Below, one piece after another: positions 1-6,057 of a DNA stretch of 12,827 nucleotides (its first letter is position 1; the number at the start of each line of letters is the position of its first letter). Source of the DNA: CAYWGR01 sp964458015 (GTDB taxonomy: Bacteria; Planctomycetota; Planctomycetia; Pirellulales; Thermoguttaceae). The stretch is from assembly GCA_964458015.1 (NCBI GenBank), contig CAYWGR010000167.1, positions 1 to 12,827 on the forward strand, read 5' to 3'. The translations under genes and the position numbers were made by a program. Under the pieces are notes generated by a model. It had not been told where the DNA came from. It saw only the letters and a list, made by a program, of their open reading frames with translations, and ran no database searches.

Positions 1-23
1 GCCACAACTCCTTTACAGTGAAC

Positions 24-58
24 CGCGGGACAAAGAATGAAAGGGTCGATTGTCCGCG
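24..58. repeat. Inverted repeat (hairpin) with one bulged base
   Basis: CGCGGGACAA at 24-33 pairs with TTGTCCGCG at 50-58, giving 9 base pairs with one unpaired G and a 16-base loop. No T run follows on either side, so it is not a classic Rho-independent terminator. It could be the 3' end structure of a gene left of the window. Confidence 0.4.
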
Positions 59-144
59 ATTCATACGGTGTACTGCGCCAGGGCCGTCGAGCCAATCCTT
101 GACTCGATTTATTTCCCGATCCGGTTGCCTGACGCGCCCTCAAG

Positions 145-163
145 GCGTGCCACCATGGCACGC
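145..163. repeat. Perfect 8-bp inverted repeat, 3-base spacer
   Basis: GCGTGCCA at 145-152 and TGGCACGC at 156-163 are exact reverse complements around CCA. The stem is GC-rich and tight enough to fold in RNA, and its compact shape is that of REP-like dispersed palindromes. There is no flanking T run. Whether it occurs elsewhere in the genome cannot be seen here. Confidence 0.45.
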
Positions 164-553
164 TCCATTGGCTAAGGGTCAGTAACGATATCGGCCGCGC
201 CGCGAAGTGCCCTTGAGCGAACGCAACGTATTTCCAGCAAAAGGTTTACTACTCCTGATGCGCAAAGATTTCCGCTAGCGTAAAGTGGGGAATTTGCACC
301 AATCCTAACGCTACCGCACACCCTTTTTCACCCCCGCAAACACTTACTAAGCCGCAAATCTTCCCACGCTTACCAAAACCGCATCCCTGGATTCCTGCCC
401 GCAGTAAACCAATCCCTGGTATTCAGGCAATGTGGCAAAGGAAGAATTTCTCCCTCCAGACACTCAAAGCCACACATGACACCCCTACAACCCGGGCACT
501 AGTGTTAAAGAATAGGGGTTAGATAAACAGTAACTGCCTACATCCACGGAAGT

Positions 554-562
554 TGGTATAGT
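554..562 (+). promoter_or_regulatory. Extended -10 promoter for the membrane-protein gene (predicted)
   Basis: TGG followed by TATAGT (557-562) matches the extended -10 form TGn-TATAAT in five of six hexamer positions. The region 17 bases upstream has no good -35 hexamer, as is usual for extended -10 promoters. Transcription would start near 568-571, exactly where the inverted repeat at 571-600 begins, leaving a leader of about 58 bases before the ATG at 628. This is a prediction from sequence only. Confidence 0.4.
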
Positions 563-570
563 GCAGGCTC

Positions 571-600
571 TTTGCTTGTTCTTATGCTTGAACAAGCAAA
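571..600. promoter_or_regulatory. Perfect 11-bp inverted repeat at the predicted transcription start
   Basis: TTTGCTTGTTC at 571-581 is an exact reverse complement of GAACAAGCAAA at 590-600, around the 8-base spacer TTATGCTT. It lies directly after the predicted extended -10 box and 27 bases before the ATG at 628. As DNA it has the size and position of an operator for a dimeric repressor. As RNA it would be a 5'-terminal hairpin that could protect the message or affect translation. It is not a typical terminator, because no T run follows. Confidence 0.5.
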
Positions 601-627
601 TGACCCCATGCAACAATCAGCCATGCC

Positions 628-1299
628 ATGCAACACAACAACCACGCTGAAAAACAACTTGCATTGAAAAAGGTTTTCCTCTGGTCCCTCGGAGTTCTGC
701 TAACGGTTGCCGGCATCTCAAGCAATGCAATGCTCTTAATCTTCCCGATGTGGATCTTCACCTACCTCGGCCGGGAACCCTTAAAGCAGCTGCTCCAGAA
801 CATCCCCCTCAGCATCTCTTTCATCACCTCGGGCGTCTTCTTCGGCCTGCTTACCGAGATATTCGCGATCCTCAACAACAGATCACTGCCGCCCGAGAAG
901 CGAATACTCCTCAGTCCAGACCCGATGCTCGACCTCGTCTACGGCTTCTTCTACTACTTCCTGCTCATTGCCACTTGGTATGTCTTGATCAAGGCGTTTA
1001 CCTATTCCAAGACAGAAGTCTTCCTCATCACGGGAATCTACGGCATCTTCACCGAAGAGGTCGGCCAAGTCTTCTTGCGGATATTCACGTGTCCGATCAC
1101 GGGGCTGCTTTACGCCATCATCGTGTCTTTGGTCTACGGCATTTTTCCAATGCTGGCGTATCTGCTCAACGAAGAGAAGCTAGGCCCCAGAAAGTCAAAC
1201 AGCATCCTCCGTTTTCTGGCTGCCGCCCCTATGCTGTTTGTAGAATGGGCCGTCTATGGACTTTTCATCCTGCCCACACTCAAACGGATCTTGACCTAG
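628..1299 (+). CDS. Small polytopic membrane protein of unknown function
   Basis: This is a 223-residue protein with about six hydrophobic segments, near residues 14-37, 62-80, 101-125, 130-150, 156-178 and 195-216, so it should sit in the inner membrane. It has no signal peptide cleavage site and I recognise no domain. An acidic pair lies inside a membrane segment (TEEVGQ, near residue 142), which is unusual and could be functional. The start at 628 is the only one in this frame that gives a sensible N-terminus. No Shine-Dalgarno sequence precedes it, and the 10-mer CCATGCAACA occurs twice (606-615 and 626-635), so an out-of-frame ATG at 608 sits upstream. The gene stands alone, converges on the minus-strand zinc-ribbon gene, and is preceded by a promoter and palindrome. 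I am confident that it is a gene but cannot give it a function. Confidence 0.8.
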   Translation: MQHNNHAEKQLALKKVFLWSLGVLLTVAGISSNAMLLIFPMWIFTYLGREPLKQLLQNIPLSISFITSGVFFGLLTEIFAILNNRSLPPEKRILLSPDPMLDLVYGFFYYFLLIATWYVLIKAFTYSKTEVFLITGIYGIFTEEVGQVFLRIFTCPITGLLYAIIVSLVYGIFPMLAYLLNEEKLGPRKSNSILRFLAAAPMLFVEWAVYGLFILPTLKRILT

Positions 1300-1333
1300 G
1301 CCGGCTAGGCCAGAATCATTCGTTGCTAAGAAC

Positions 1334-1438
1334 GTTGCAATGAAAGACCGTATCGTGCGATCCGTTCAAGCGGATGCGCACGGCATTGCAACTGTAGCCT
1401 CATGCAGCTACCGGCCCGTACGCGCAAGAAGAAGCCGG
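1334..1438. other. Strongly foldable intergenic segment, possible structured RNA
   Basis: An outer stem GTTGCAATG (1334-1342) / CATTGCAAC (1384-1392) is a perfect 9-bp match. Inside it, CGTGCGATCCG (1354-1364) pairs with CGGAT-g-CGCACG (1371-1382) with one bulged G and the loop TTCAAG. Two shorter hairpins follow: GTAGC/GCTAC (1394-1398, 1407-1411) and CCGGC/GCCGG (1411-1415, 1434-1438). No T run follows, so it is not a plain terminator. It lies between convergent genes, so it could be a 3' processing structure, a small RNA or a palindromic repeat. A weak 40-codon open frame (1340-1462, +) overlaps it and is the alternative explanation. Confidence 0.35.
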
Positions 1439-1473
1439 CCAACGAAGCCAGCTAATAAGTAGTATCGAGAAAG

Positions 1474-1490
1474 GCTCCCCAAAGGGGAAC
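1474..1490 (-). terminator. Terminator-like hairpin after the zinc-ribbon gene
   Basis: In minus-strand RNA, GUUCCCC (1490-1484) pairs with GGGGAGC (1480-1474) around a UUU loop, using one G-U pair. That wobble works only in the minus-strand transcript, which suits a terminator for the gene ending at 1512, 22 bases upstream. The following bases (CUUUCUC) are pyrimidine-rich but not a full U run, so termination may be partial. Confidence 0.45.
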
Positions 1491-1511
1491 AACTTCACAA
1501 CGGCCAACAGG

Positions 1512-1646
1512 CTACTTCTTCGGGCGGCTTTGCGGTTGATGGCATCGCTTGCAGCGAACACGCTGCGAATTGATCGCTCCACCGCATTTGGGGCAACGGC
1601 GAGACTTCAGCTTCATGACATGACTGGTGCGAGGACGAATGCCCAT
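1512..1646 (-). CDS. Micro-protein with CxxC-x10-CxxC zinc ribbon, very basic
   Basis: This reads as a 44-residue protein with C18-P-K-C21, ten residues, then C32-K-R-C35, and a C-terminal tail SRPKK. It has 14 Lys or Arg and no Asp or Glu, so binding to RNA or the ribosome is the natural inference, with one zinc ion held by the four cysteines. The cysteine spacing and the -RPK tail recall the archaeal and eukaryotic ribosomal protein L40e, but the likeness is only in pattern. The start at 1646 is chosen because GAGAGAAG lies 7 bases upstream and a promoter sits at 1676-1704. A second in-frame ATG at 1616 would give 34 residues that still contain the whole ribbon. The gene has its own promoter and terminator-like hairpin and diverges from the MFS gene. 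Automated gene calling with a length cut-off would miss it. Confidence 0.72.
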   Translation of the reverse strand: MGIRPRTSHVMKLKSRRCPKCGGAINSQRVRCKRCHQPQSRPKK

Positions 1647-1675
1647 GACTATGCTTCTCTCTAAGTTATATCCAA

Positions 1676-1704
1676 TCAATAAATGGGATCCCCAGTTTAG
1701 TCAA
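1676..1704 (-). promoter_or_regulatory. Sigma-70 type promoter for the zinc-ribbon gene (predicted)
   Basis: On the minus strand, TTGACT (1704-1699) and TATTGA (1681-1676) are separated by exactly 17 bases. The -35 box matches the consensus in five of six positions and the -10 box in four of six. Transcription would start near 1669, about 23 bases before the ATG at 1646, a leader long enough for the GAGAGAAG ribosome binding site. Confidence 0.5.
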
Positions 1705-1720
1705 TTTCTCTTCGTGCCAC

Positions 1721-1740
1721 AAGGGCTTATATCGGCCCTT
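1721..1740. promoter_or_regulatory. Inverted repeat between divergent genes
   Basis: AAGGGC (1721-1726) and GCCCTT (1735-1740) are exact reverse complements around TTATATCG. The spacer contains a TTATAT that could serve as a plus-strand -10 box for the MFS gene, although I see no matching -35. Its place between the divergent zinc-ribbon and MFS genes would suit a shared operator, but 6-bp arms can arise by chance. Confidence 0.25.
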
Positions 1741-1859
1741 AAACCAATGGTGGGGTGGCGATGTTTCTATTCCACTCGAAACAACCCTTCGTCACATTAT
1801 CTCTGTCGCATTACCAAGCCGTTGTCTTTGCCTGCCCGACCGAGTACATTGAAAACCCC

Positions 1860-3218
1860 ATGCATGACCATGCTGTCACTCCCGAAAAAAACTCGCCGCG
1901 AACCTCGTCGGAGAGGGGGCTGGAAGCCGTCCACCTACGCGACATTTCCCCCCAACAATGGAAATCAGGCATTGCCGCTTGGCTGGGCTGGCTCTTCGAC
2001 GGCCTCGACATGCACCTCTACACCCTCGTGGCCACGCCGTTTGTTGCCGAGCTTTTGGTCACGAACCAAAAAGATGACTCCGTCGGCCGCTACGCCTCCT
2101 GGATCCAAGCCTCGTTTCTCGTAGGCTGGGCACTCGGCGGCGGTTTTTTCGGACGCATCGGCGACCGACTCGGCCGTTCCCGCACACTGGTGCTCACAAT
2201 CCTCACCTATGCACTCTTCACCGGCCTCTCCGTTTTTGCACAATCCTGGTGGCACTTGTTGATTTTCCGATTTCTTGCCGCCTTGGGCATCGGCGGCGAA
2301 TGGGCCGTCGGAGCCGCATTGCTCTCGGAAACTTGGCCCAGCCGTTGGCGCCCCTGGATCGCCGCTGTGCTGCAAAGCGCCGTCAACTGCGGCATTCTCT
2401 TGGCAATGGTCGCCGGCCTGCTGATGAAAGACGCTCCTTACCGTTACGTTTTTTTGGTCGGCGTCCTCCCCGCACTCATCGTCGTCTGGATTCGTCGCGC
2501 CGTCCCCGAAACCGAGGAATGGCAAGCCGCCAAGAACCATGCTGTGCATACGGAACCAGGCATCCTCGATCTTTTCCGCGGTTCCGTGCGCCGCATTACC
2601 ATTCTGACAATTGTGGTTTGTTCGCTTTCGCTGTCGGCCCATTGGGCATTCATGTTTTGGTGGGTACAGCATCTACGTAATTTGCCCGACTTGGCCGCAT
2701 GGAGCGATGCCGACAAGACCGCTCTGGCCAGCAGCGGTATGATCTTGCTGATGGTCAGCTCCATTCTAGGCAACTTCATCGCCGCCGCCATCGCTCGCAA
2801 AATCGGTTATCGCCGTACCATAGTCTGGGGCTTCTTGGTGTATTTCGGCTCGCTTTTCACGACCTACCACACGGTTCGATCCTACCAAAGCATGTTCTGC
2901 TGGCTCACGGCCCTCGGTATCTCTTCAGGGCTCTTCGGCCTATTCACCATGTACATGCCGCCCTTGTTTCCCACTTTGCTAAGAACTACCGGCGCGGGTT
3001 TCTGCTACAACATCGGCCGCATCGCCGCCGCCGCGGGCACCATCTTCTTCGGACTATTCTGTGTCGTAGGCGATTGCCGCCTTGCATTGCTCTACGACAG
3101 CTTTCTCTTTCTTCCCGCTGCCGCTTTCGCCATGCTCCTGCCGGAGTTGCCGGAAGATAGTACAATAAAAGAGAAAGGAAAAAGGAATTCGCAAAAAAAA
3201 TCAAAGCAACGCGGATGA
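1860..3218 (+). CDS. MFS transporter, sugar/organic-anion porter type
   Basis: This is a 452-residue, 12-helix major facilitator for uptake or exchange of a small solute across the inner membrane. Helix 1 carries two acids (FDGLDMHLY, D47 and D50). The loop between helices 2 and 3 has the MFS signature GxxxDRxGR (GRIGDRLGRSR, near residue 100). RFLAALGIGGEW near residues 137-148 resembles the helix 4 region of the sugar and aromatic-acid branches (PF00083/PF07690). The substrate cannot be told. I chose the ATG at 1860 because it leaves a soluble leader of about 38 residues before helix 1, normal for the family. The same frame is open from a GTG at 1755 and an ATG at 1761, which would add an atypical tail of about 33 to 35 residues. 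No Shine-Dalgarno sequence precedes any of these starts. The C-terminus ends in a Lys-rich tail encoded by an A-rich stretch. Confidence 0.85.
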   Translation: MHDHAVTPEKNSPRTSSERGLEAVHLRDISPQQWKSGIAAWLGWLFDGLDMHLYTLVATPFVAELLVTNQKDDSVGRYASWIQASFLVGWALGGGFFGRIGDRLGRSRTLVLTILTYALFTGLSVFAQSWWHLLIFRFLAALGIGGEWAVGAALLSETWPSRWRPWIAAVLQSAVNCGILLAMVAGLLMKDAPYRYVFLVGVLPALIVVWIRRAVPETEEWQAAKNHAVHTEPGILDLFRGSVRRITILTIVVCSLSLSAHWAFMFWWVQHLRNLPDLAAWSDADKTALASSGMILLMVSSILGNFIAAAIARKIGYRRTIVWGFLVYFGSLFTTYHTVRSYQSMFCWLTALGISSGLFGLFTMYMPPLFPTLLRTTGAGFCYNIGRIAAAAGTIFFGLFCVVGDCRLALLYDSFLFLPAAAFAMLLPELPEDSTIKEKGKRNSQKKSKQRG

Positions 3219-3232
3219 TCCACTTTCAATCC

Positions 3233-3377
3233 CAGGAGAGCTGCAAAGTTGCATTGTTGTCATTCTGAGCGCAGCGAAGAATCTCGGCGTCATTGCTAAC
3301 TATCGACGCATCAACGAGATCCTTCGCTACGCTCAGGATGACGTTTTCTCGTTTTGAGTGACTTTGCAATTCTCCTG
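3233..3377. repeat. Nested palindromic dispersed repeat (REP/MITE-like)
   Basis: The inner arms at 3259-3286 and 3315-3342 are 28 bases each and match in 25 of 28 positions as reverse complements. They carry GTCATTCTGAGCG on one side and CGCTCAGGATGAC on the other, a sequence I recognise from memory as scattered through many bacterial genomes. Outside them a second pair, 3233-3249 and 3361-3377 (from CAGGAGA to GCAAAGT), matches in 15 of 17. The element of about 145 bp is therefore a nested imperfect palindrome with no coding capacity. It fills most of the gap between the MFS and U32 genes and may act as a transcript-end structure. Confidence 0.75.
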
Positions 3378-3383
3378 CTTATA

Positions 3384-3413
3384 ATCCGCGTCTATCTGCG
3401 TTCATCCGCGGTT
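3384..3413 (+). repeat. Short tandem repeat, three copies at 10-bp period
   Basis: ATCCGCG, ATCTGCG and ATCCGCG occur at 3384-3390, 3394-3400 and 3404-3410, spaced by exactly 10 bases and each followed by a short pyrimidine-rich spacer. Wording of this kind (ATCTGCGTTCATC) is familiar from intergenic repeats in several environmental phyla. It lies 29 bases before the U32 start and adjoins the palindromic repeat. The near-helical period would put all copies on one face of the DNA. Confidence 0.55.
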
Positions 3414-3441
3414 TTCCTTTTTTTACTCTACCGATCCTAAC

Positions 3442-5970
3442 ATGAATGCTTCTCTGTCGCCTATCCCCGAGTTAATGTCACCCGCAGGCGATTGGGAATG
3501 CGCCCGGGCAGCCGTTGAAAACGGAGCCGATGCCATCTATTTCGGACTTCAAGGCGGCTTCAACGCCCGCGCCCGCGCCGCCAACTTCAGCGAGGCCGAA
3601 CTACCCGAGTTGATGACCTATCTCCGCCGTCATGGCGTGCACGGCTACCTGACGCTCAACACACTGGTCTTCAACGATGAATTAGAAGAAGCGGAACGTA
3701 TCGCGCGAACGATCATTGCAGCCGGCGTTGACGCCGTCCTGGTGCAAGACATCGGCCTCCTGCGGTTGCTGCATCGCCTGTGCCCCGAGTTGCCGTTACA
3801 TGCCTCGACGCAGATGACCTTAAGCAGCGTAGAGTGCATTCGCGAACTGGAATCACTCGGCATTCGACGTGTTGTCTTGCCGCGCGAGCTTTCCATCGAA
3901 CAAATCGCGGCCATTCACGCACAAACCGATCTCGAACTAGAAGTATTCGTCCACGGCGCGCTCTGCATCAGCTACTCAGGCCAATGTTTGGCGAGTCTGT
4001 CGATGGGCGGCCGCAGCGCCAATCGCGGCCAATGCGCTCAACCTTGCCGGCTCCCATACGAGGTGCTTTGCCATCAGCAGCCGTCCCTCTCCTCGCCCGG
4101 GCACCGACCCACAGGGCTGGTCGGCGGGAGAGGGGCTGGGCGTGAGGGAAGCCGGGAATCGTCACAAGAGATCCGCTATCCGTTAAGTCCGCACGACCTG
4201 GCGGCCTATGACCGGCTGCCTGAACTGATTGCCGCCGGCGTAGCCGCCATCAAGATCGAAGGGCGATTGAAACCGCCCGAGTACGTCGCCTGCGTCACGC
4301 GCCATTACCGCACAGCTCTCGATGCCGCGTACCAAAGTTCTCTTTCTGAAAAGAAGAGGAGAGAGCTTATCAGCCCCGACGATGTGGCCGAGATGGAAGT
4401 GGCCTTCTCGCGAGGCTTCTGTCATGGTTGGCTCGACGGCGACAATCATCCCGCGCTAGTATCCGGCTCCAGTTCCACAAAACGCGGCGTGTTGCTTGGC
4501 GAGGTGCGAGGTGTACGCGGCGAACGAATCGTCGTCGAACTTTCCGCCACGGTCCGACGCGGCGACGGCATCGTTTTTGAAAGCCGTGAAAGCCAAGACG
4601 TCGAGCAAGGCGGCCGCGTTTACGAAATCTTTCGCAATCGGCGATCCCTCGAAGAGGAATCCGCAGGCAATCAGGTCGAATTGGCTTTTCGCTACGGCTC
4701 CATCAATCTTACACAAATCGAACTTGGCCAGAAAGTTTGGAAGACCGACGACCCCCGCGCCTCGCGTCGATTGCGGCAAAACAACCCCGACATCCACTCG
4801 CGGCGCGGTCTGCCTATCGACATTGCAGTCGAGGCCGTCGTCGGAAATCCGCTTAACATGACCGTCACCACGGCGACCGGAGCCATTTGCCGCCTGCAAT
4901 CGCCCGAACCCTTGGCCGAGGCAACCAAGCATCCGCTCACCTCCGAATCGCTTGCCGAACAGCTTGGACGCTTGGGCAAAACTCCTTTTATCTTGCGAGG
5001 GCTAGATGCTCGAATCCACGGTCGGCCCATGATCCCTTTGAGTGTGCTTGGCAAACTGCGTCGCGAGATGATCGAGCAACTCGAAATCATCTCCGCCCAG
5101 CCCCCCCTTCGCGCCCTCATAGACACTTCCGCCCTAGCCTCTTTGCGACAAGAGGATTCAGAATTCAGAAGTCCCAATCCTCTCCCGCCCCCCGTCCCCC
5201 ATCCCCAATCTCCGCTCTCCTCCGCCCCAATCCGCCATGTCCTTTGCCGCACGCTGGACCAGATCCGCGCATCGCTGCAATGCGGTGCATCAAGTATTCT
5301 TGCCGATCTCCAAGATCTGGAGCAATGCAGCCAAGCGGTGCAAATCGCACGCGCCGAACACGCAAAAATCCTGCTGGCTGCGCCGCGGATCCAAAAACCG
5401 GGCGAGGCCGAAGTATTCAACCAATTGGCCGCCTACCGGCCCGACGGTCTTTTAGTGCGAAACCTCGCCGGTTTGGCTTTTTGCCGCCGCAAAGGCTTGC
5501 CGGCGGTCGCCGATTTCTCCCTCAACGCTGTGAATGCGCTAAGCATCGATTGGCTCCACCGACAAGGAGCCGCGCGCATCACTGCCGCTTACGACTTGAG
5601 CCCCCAACGATTGTTGGAACTTACAACCATGACGGATCCCGCATTGCTCGAAGTCGTGATGCATCGGCACACGCCCATGTTCCATTCCGAATACTGCCTC
5701 TACTGTCGTCTCTTTTCACAAGGGAAAAACCGTTCCGATTGCGGCCGGCCCTGTCGAAAACACACCGTTCGGCTGCGCGATCGGCGCAACGTCGAACATT
5801 TCCTCCTCGCCGATAGCCAATGCCGCAACACTGTATTCCATGCCGATGCCGAAAACCTCTCCGATGGGCTACCGCGTCTCCGACAACAAGGCATCCGCCA
5901 TTTCCGCATTGAATTGTTATTGGAGAATTCCAAAGAAGAAATCCGCCGGATCCTGAACCTTTTTCCGTGA
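3442..5970 (+). CDS. U32 family protein, long RlhA-like form
   Basis: This is an 842-residue cytoplasmic protein of the U32 family (historically peptidase or collagenase). Characterised members such as E. coli RlhA hydroxylate a 23S rRNA cytidine, and others (TrhP, UbiU/UbiV) act in tRNA or ubiquinone hydroxylation, so an RNA-hydroxylation role is the best inference. The N-terminal U32 barrel (about 8-290) opens with ELMSPAGDWE. It carries EVFVHGALC...GQC and then C198/C202, so C175, C182, C198 and C202 form the first set. KIEGRLKPPEYVA follows, then a DUF3656-like middle region, then a second U32-like domain (about 600-840) with C752, C755, C767 and C771 and GCRxTVF-like wording (CRNTVF). 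Two stretches look foreign to the fold: residues 215-236, encoded by a palindromic repeat, and a Pro/Ser-rich linker at about 572-600. E. coli RlhA is about 650 residues, so this is the longer form. The gene ends in tandem TGA TGA stops. Confidence 0.88.
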   Translation: MNASLSPIPELMSPAGDWECARAAVENGADAIYFGLQGGFNARARAANFSEAELPELMTYLRRHGVHGYLTLNTLVFNDELEEAERIARTIIAAGVDAVLVQDIGLLRLLHRLCPELPLHASTQMTLSSVECIRELESLGIRRVVLPRELSIEQIAAIHAQTDLELEVFVHGALCISYSGQCLASLSMGGRSANRGQCAQPCRLPYEVLCHQQPSLSSPGHRPTGLVGGRGAGREGSRESSQEIRYPLSPHDLAAYDRLPELIAAGVAAIKIEGRLKPPEYVACVTRHYRTALDAAYQSSLSEKKRRELISPDDVAEMEVAFSRGFCHGWLDGDNHPALVSGSSSTKRGVLLGEVRGVRGERIVVELSATVRRGDGIVFESRESQDVEQGGRVYEIFRNRRSLEEESAGNQVELAFRYGSINLTQIELGQKVWKTDDPRASRRLRQNNPDIHSRRGLPIDIAVEAVVGNPLNMTVTTATGAICRLQSPEPLAEATKHPLTSESLAEQLGRLGKTPFILRGLDARIHGRPMIPLSVLGKLRREMIEQLEIISAQPPLRALIDTSALASLRQEDSEFRSPNPLPPPVPHPQSPLSSAPIRHVLCRTLDQIRASLQCGASSILADLQDLEQCSQAVQIARAEHAKILLAAPRIQKPGEAEVFNQLAAYRPDGLLVRNLAGLAFCRRKGLPAVADFSLNAVNALSIDWLHRQGAARITAAYDLSPQRLLELTTMTDPALLEVVMHRHTPMFHSEYCLYCRLFSQGKNRSDCGRPCRKHTVRLRDRRNVEHFLLADSQCRNTVFHADAENLSDGLPRLRQQGIRHFRIELLLENSKEEIRRILNLFP
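4085..4148. repeat. Palindromic dispersed repeat inside the U32 gene
   Basis: CCCTCTCC (4085-4092) and GGAGAGGG (4127-4134) are exact reverse complements. The stem extends inward by CGCC (4094-4097) / GGCG (4123-4126), past one bulged T. Further inside are the palindrome GCCCGGGC (4095-4102) and CCGACC/GGTCGG (4104-4109, 4119-4124). The right part (GGCGGGAGAGGGGC, GTGAGGG) is wording I know from intergenic repeats in many genomes. Here it is translated in frame as Gly/Arg/Ser/Pro-rich residues 215-236, between the conserved CRLPYEV and YPLSPHDL, where homologues usually have a short loop. This looks like a repeat tolerated in a surface loop. Confidence 0.6.
5184..5206 (-). repeat. G-quadruplex-prone tract on the minus strand
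   Basis: Read on the minus strand, four G runs of 4, 5, 6 and 3 bases are separated by loops of only 2, 2 and 1 bases (AT, AC, C), which fits the canonical quadruplex pattern. Just before it on the plus strand, ATTCAGA is repeated in tandem (5156-5169). Together they encode the Pro/Ser-rich interdomain linker of the U32 protein. The mRNA is C-rich, so any quadruplex would form in the DNA template strand, not in the message. Confidence 0.55.
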
Positions 5971-6057
5971 TGAATCCTCAATAATACAGCTTCCTGTTCC
6001 TGCTTCCGTCACTCCCTGCTATACTATTTTCCCCTTTTTCCTCTTCCCTTACTCCCA

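Larger units (their letters stand above)
1..607. other. Intergenic stretch without a recognisable gene
   Basis: No open frame with coding character was found on either strand up to the start of the membrane-protein gene. The stretch holds two short hairpins (24-58 and 145-163), an 8-bp self-complementary CGCTAGCG at 274-281 whose TAGCGT part recurs inverted at 308-313, a direct repeat ATCCCTGG at 383-390 and 412-419 (29 bases apart), and the promoter and palindrome described separately at 554-600. The plus strand between about 300 and 500 is rich in C and A. A gene ending left of the window may have its terminator here, but no hairpin is followed by a clear T run. Confidence 0.6.

Noticed and set aside
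1046..1078. EEVGQV in the membrane protein as a CPBP/Abi protease motif
   Set aside because: The CPBP motif is EExxxR with a later FxxxH and HxxxN/D. The Arg and the histidine motifs are missing, so the family cannot be claimed.
1340..1462. A 40-codon plus-strand frame with a basic tail (from MKDRIV to PANK)
   Set aside because: It has no ribosome binding site, its codon use looks random, and it lies over the strong inverted repeats at 1334-1438, which explain the sequence better. It is kept only as an alternative.
1965..2672. A 235-codon minus-strand frame opposite the MFS gene
   Set aside because: It is antisense to a well-conserved transporter, and its odd composition (charged, His/Gly/Cys-rich) is what a shadow frame of membrane-protein codons gives.
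3259..3342. The long inverted repeat as a CRISPR unit or insertion-sequence end pair
   Set aside because: There is one copy with a 28-base spacer region and no transposase or repeat-spacer array, so it is a stand-alone palindromic repeat.
4692..5816. Long frames of 242 and 309 codons overlapping the U32 gene
   Set aside because: The U32 frame carries all conserved motifs through this region. The others are Arg/Pro/Ser-rich shadows caused by GC bias.
5970..5984. An ATG overlapping the tandem stop codons of the U32 gene
   Set aside because: It opens only four codons before TAA, so it is not a gene or a start for the MATE transporter.
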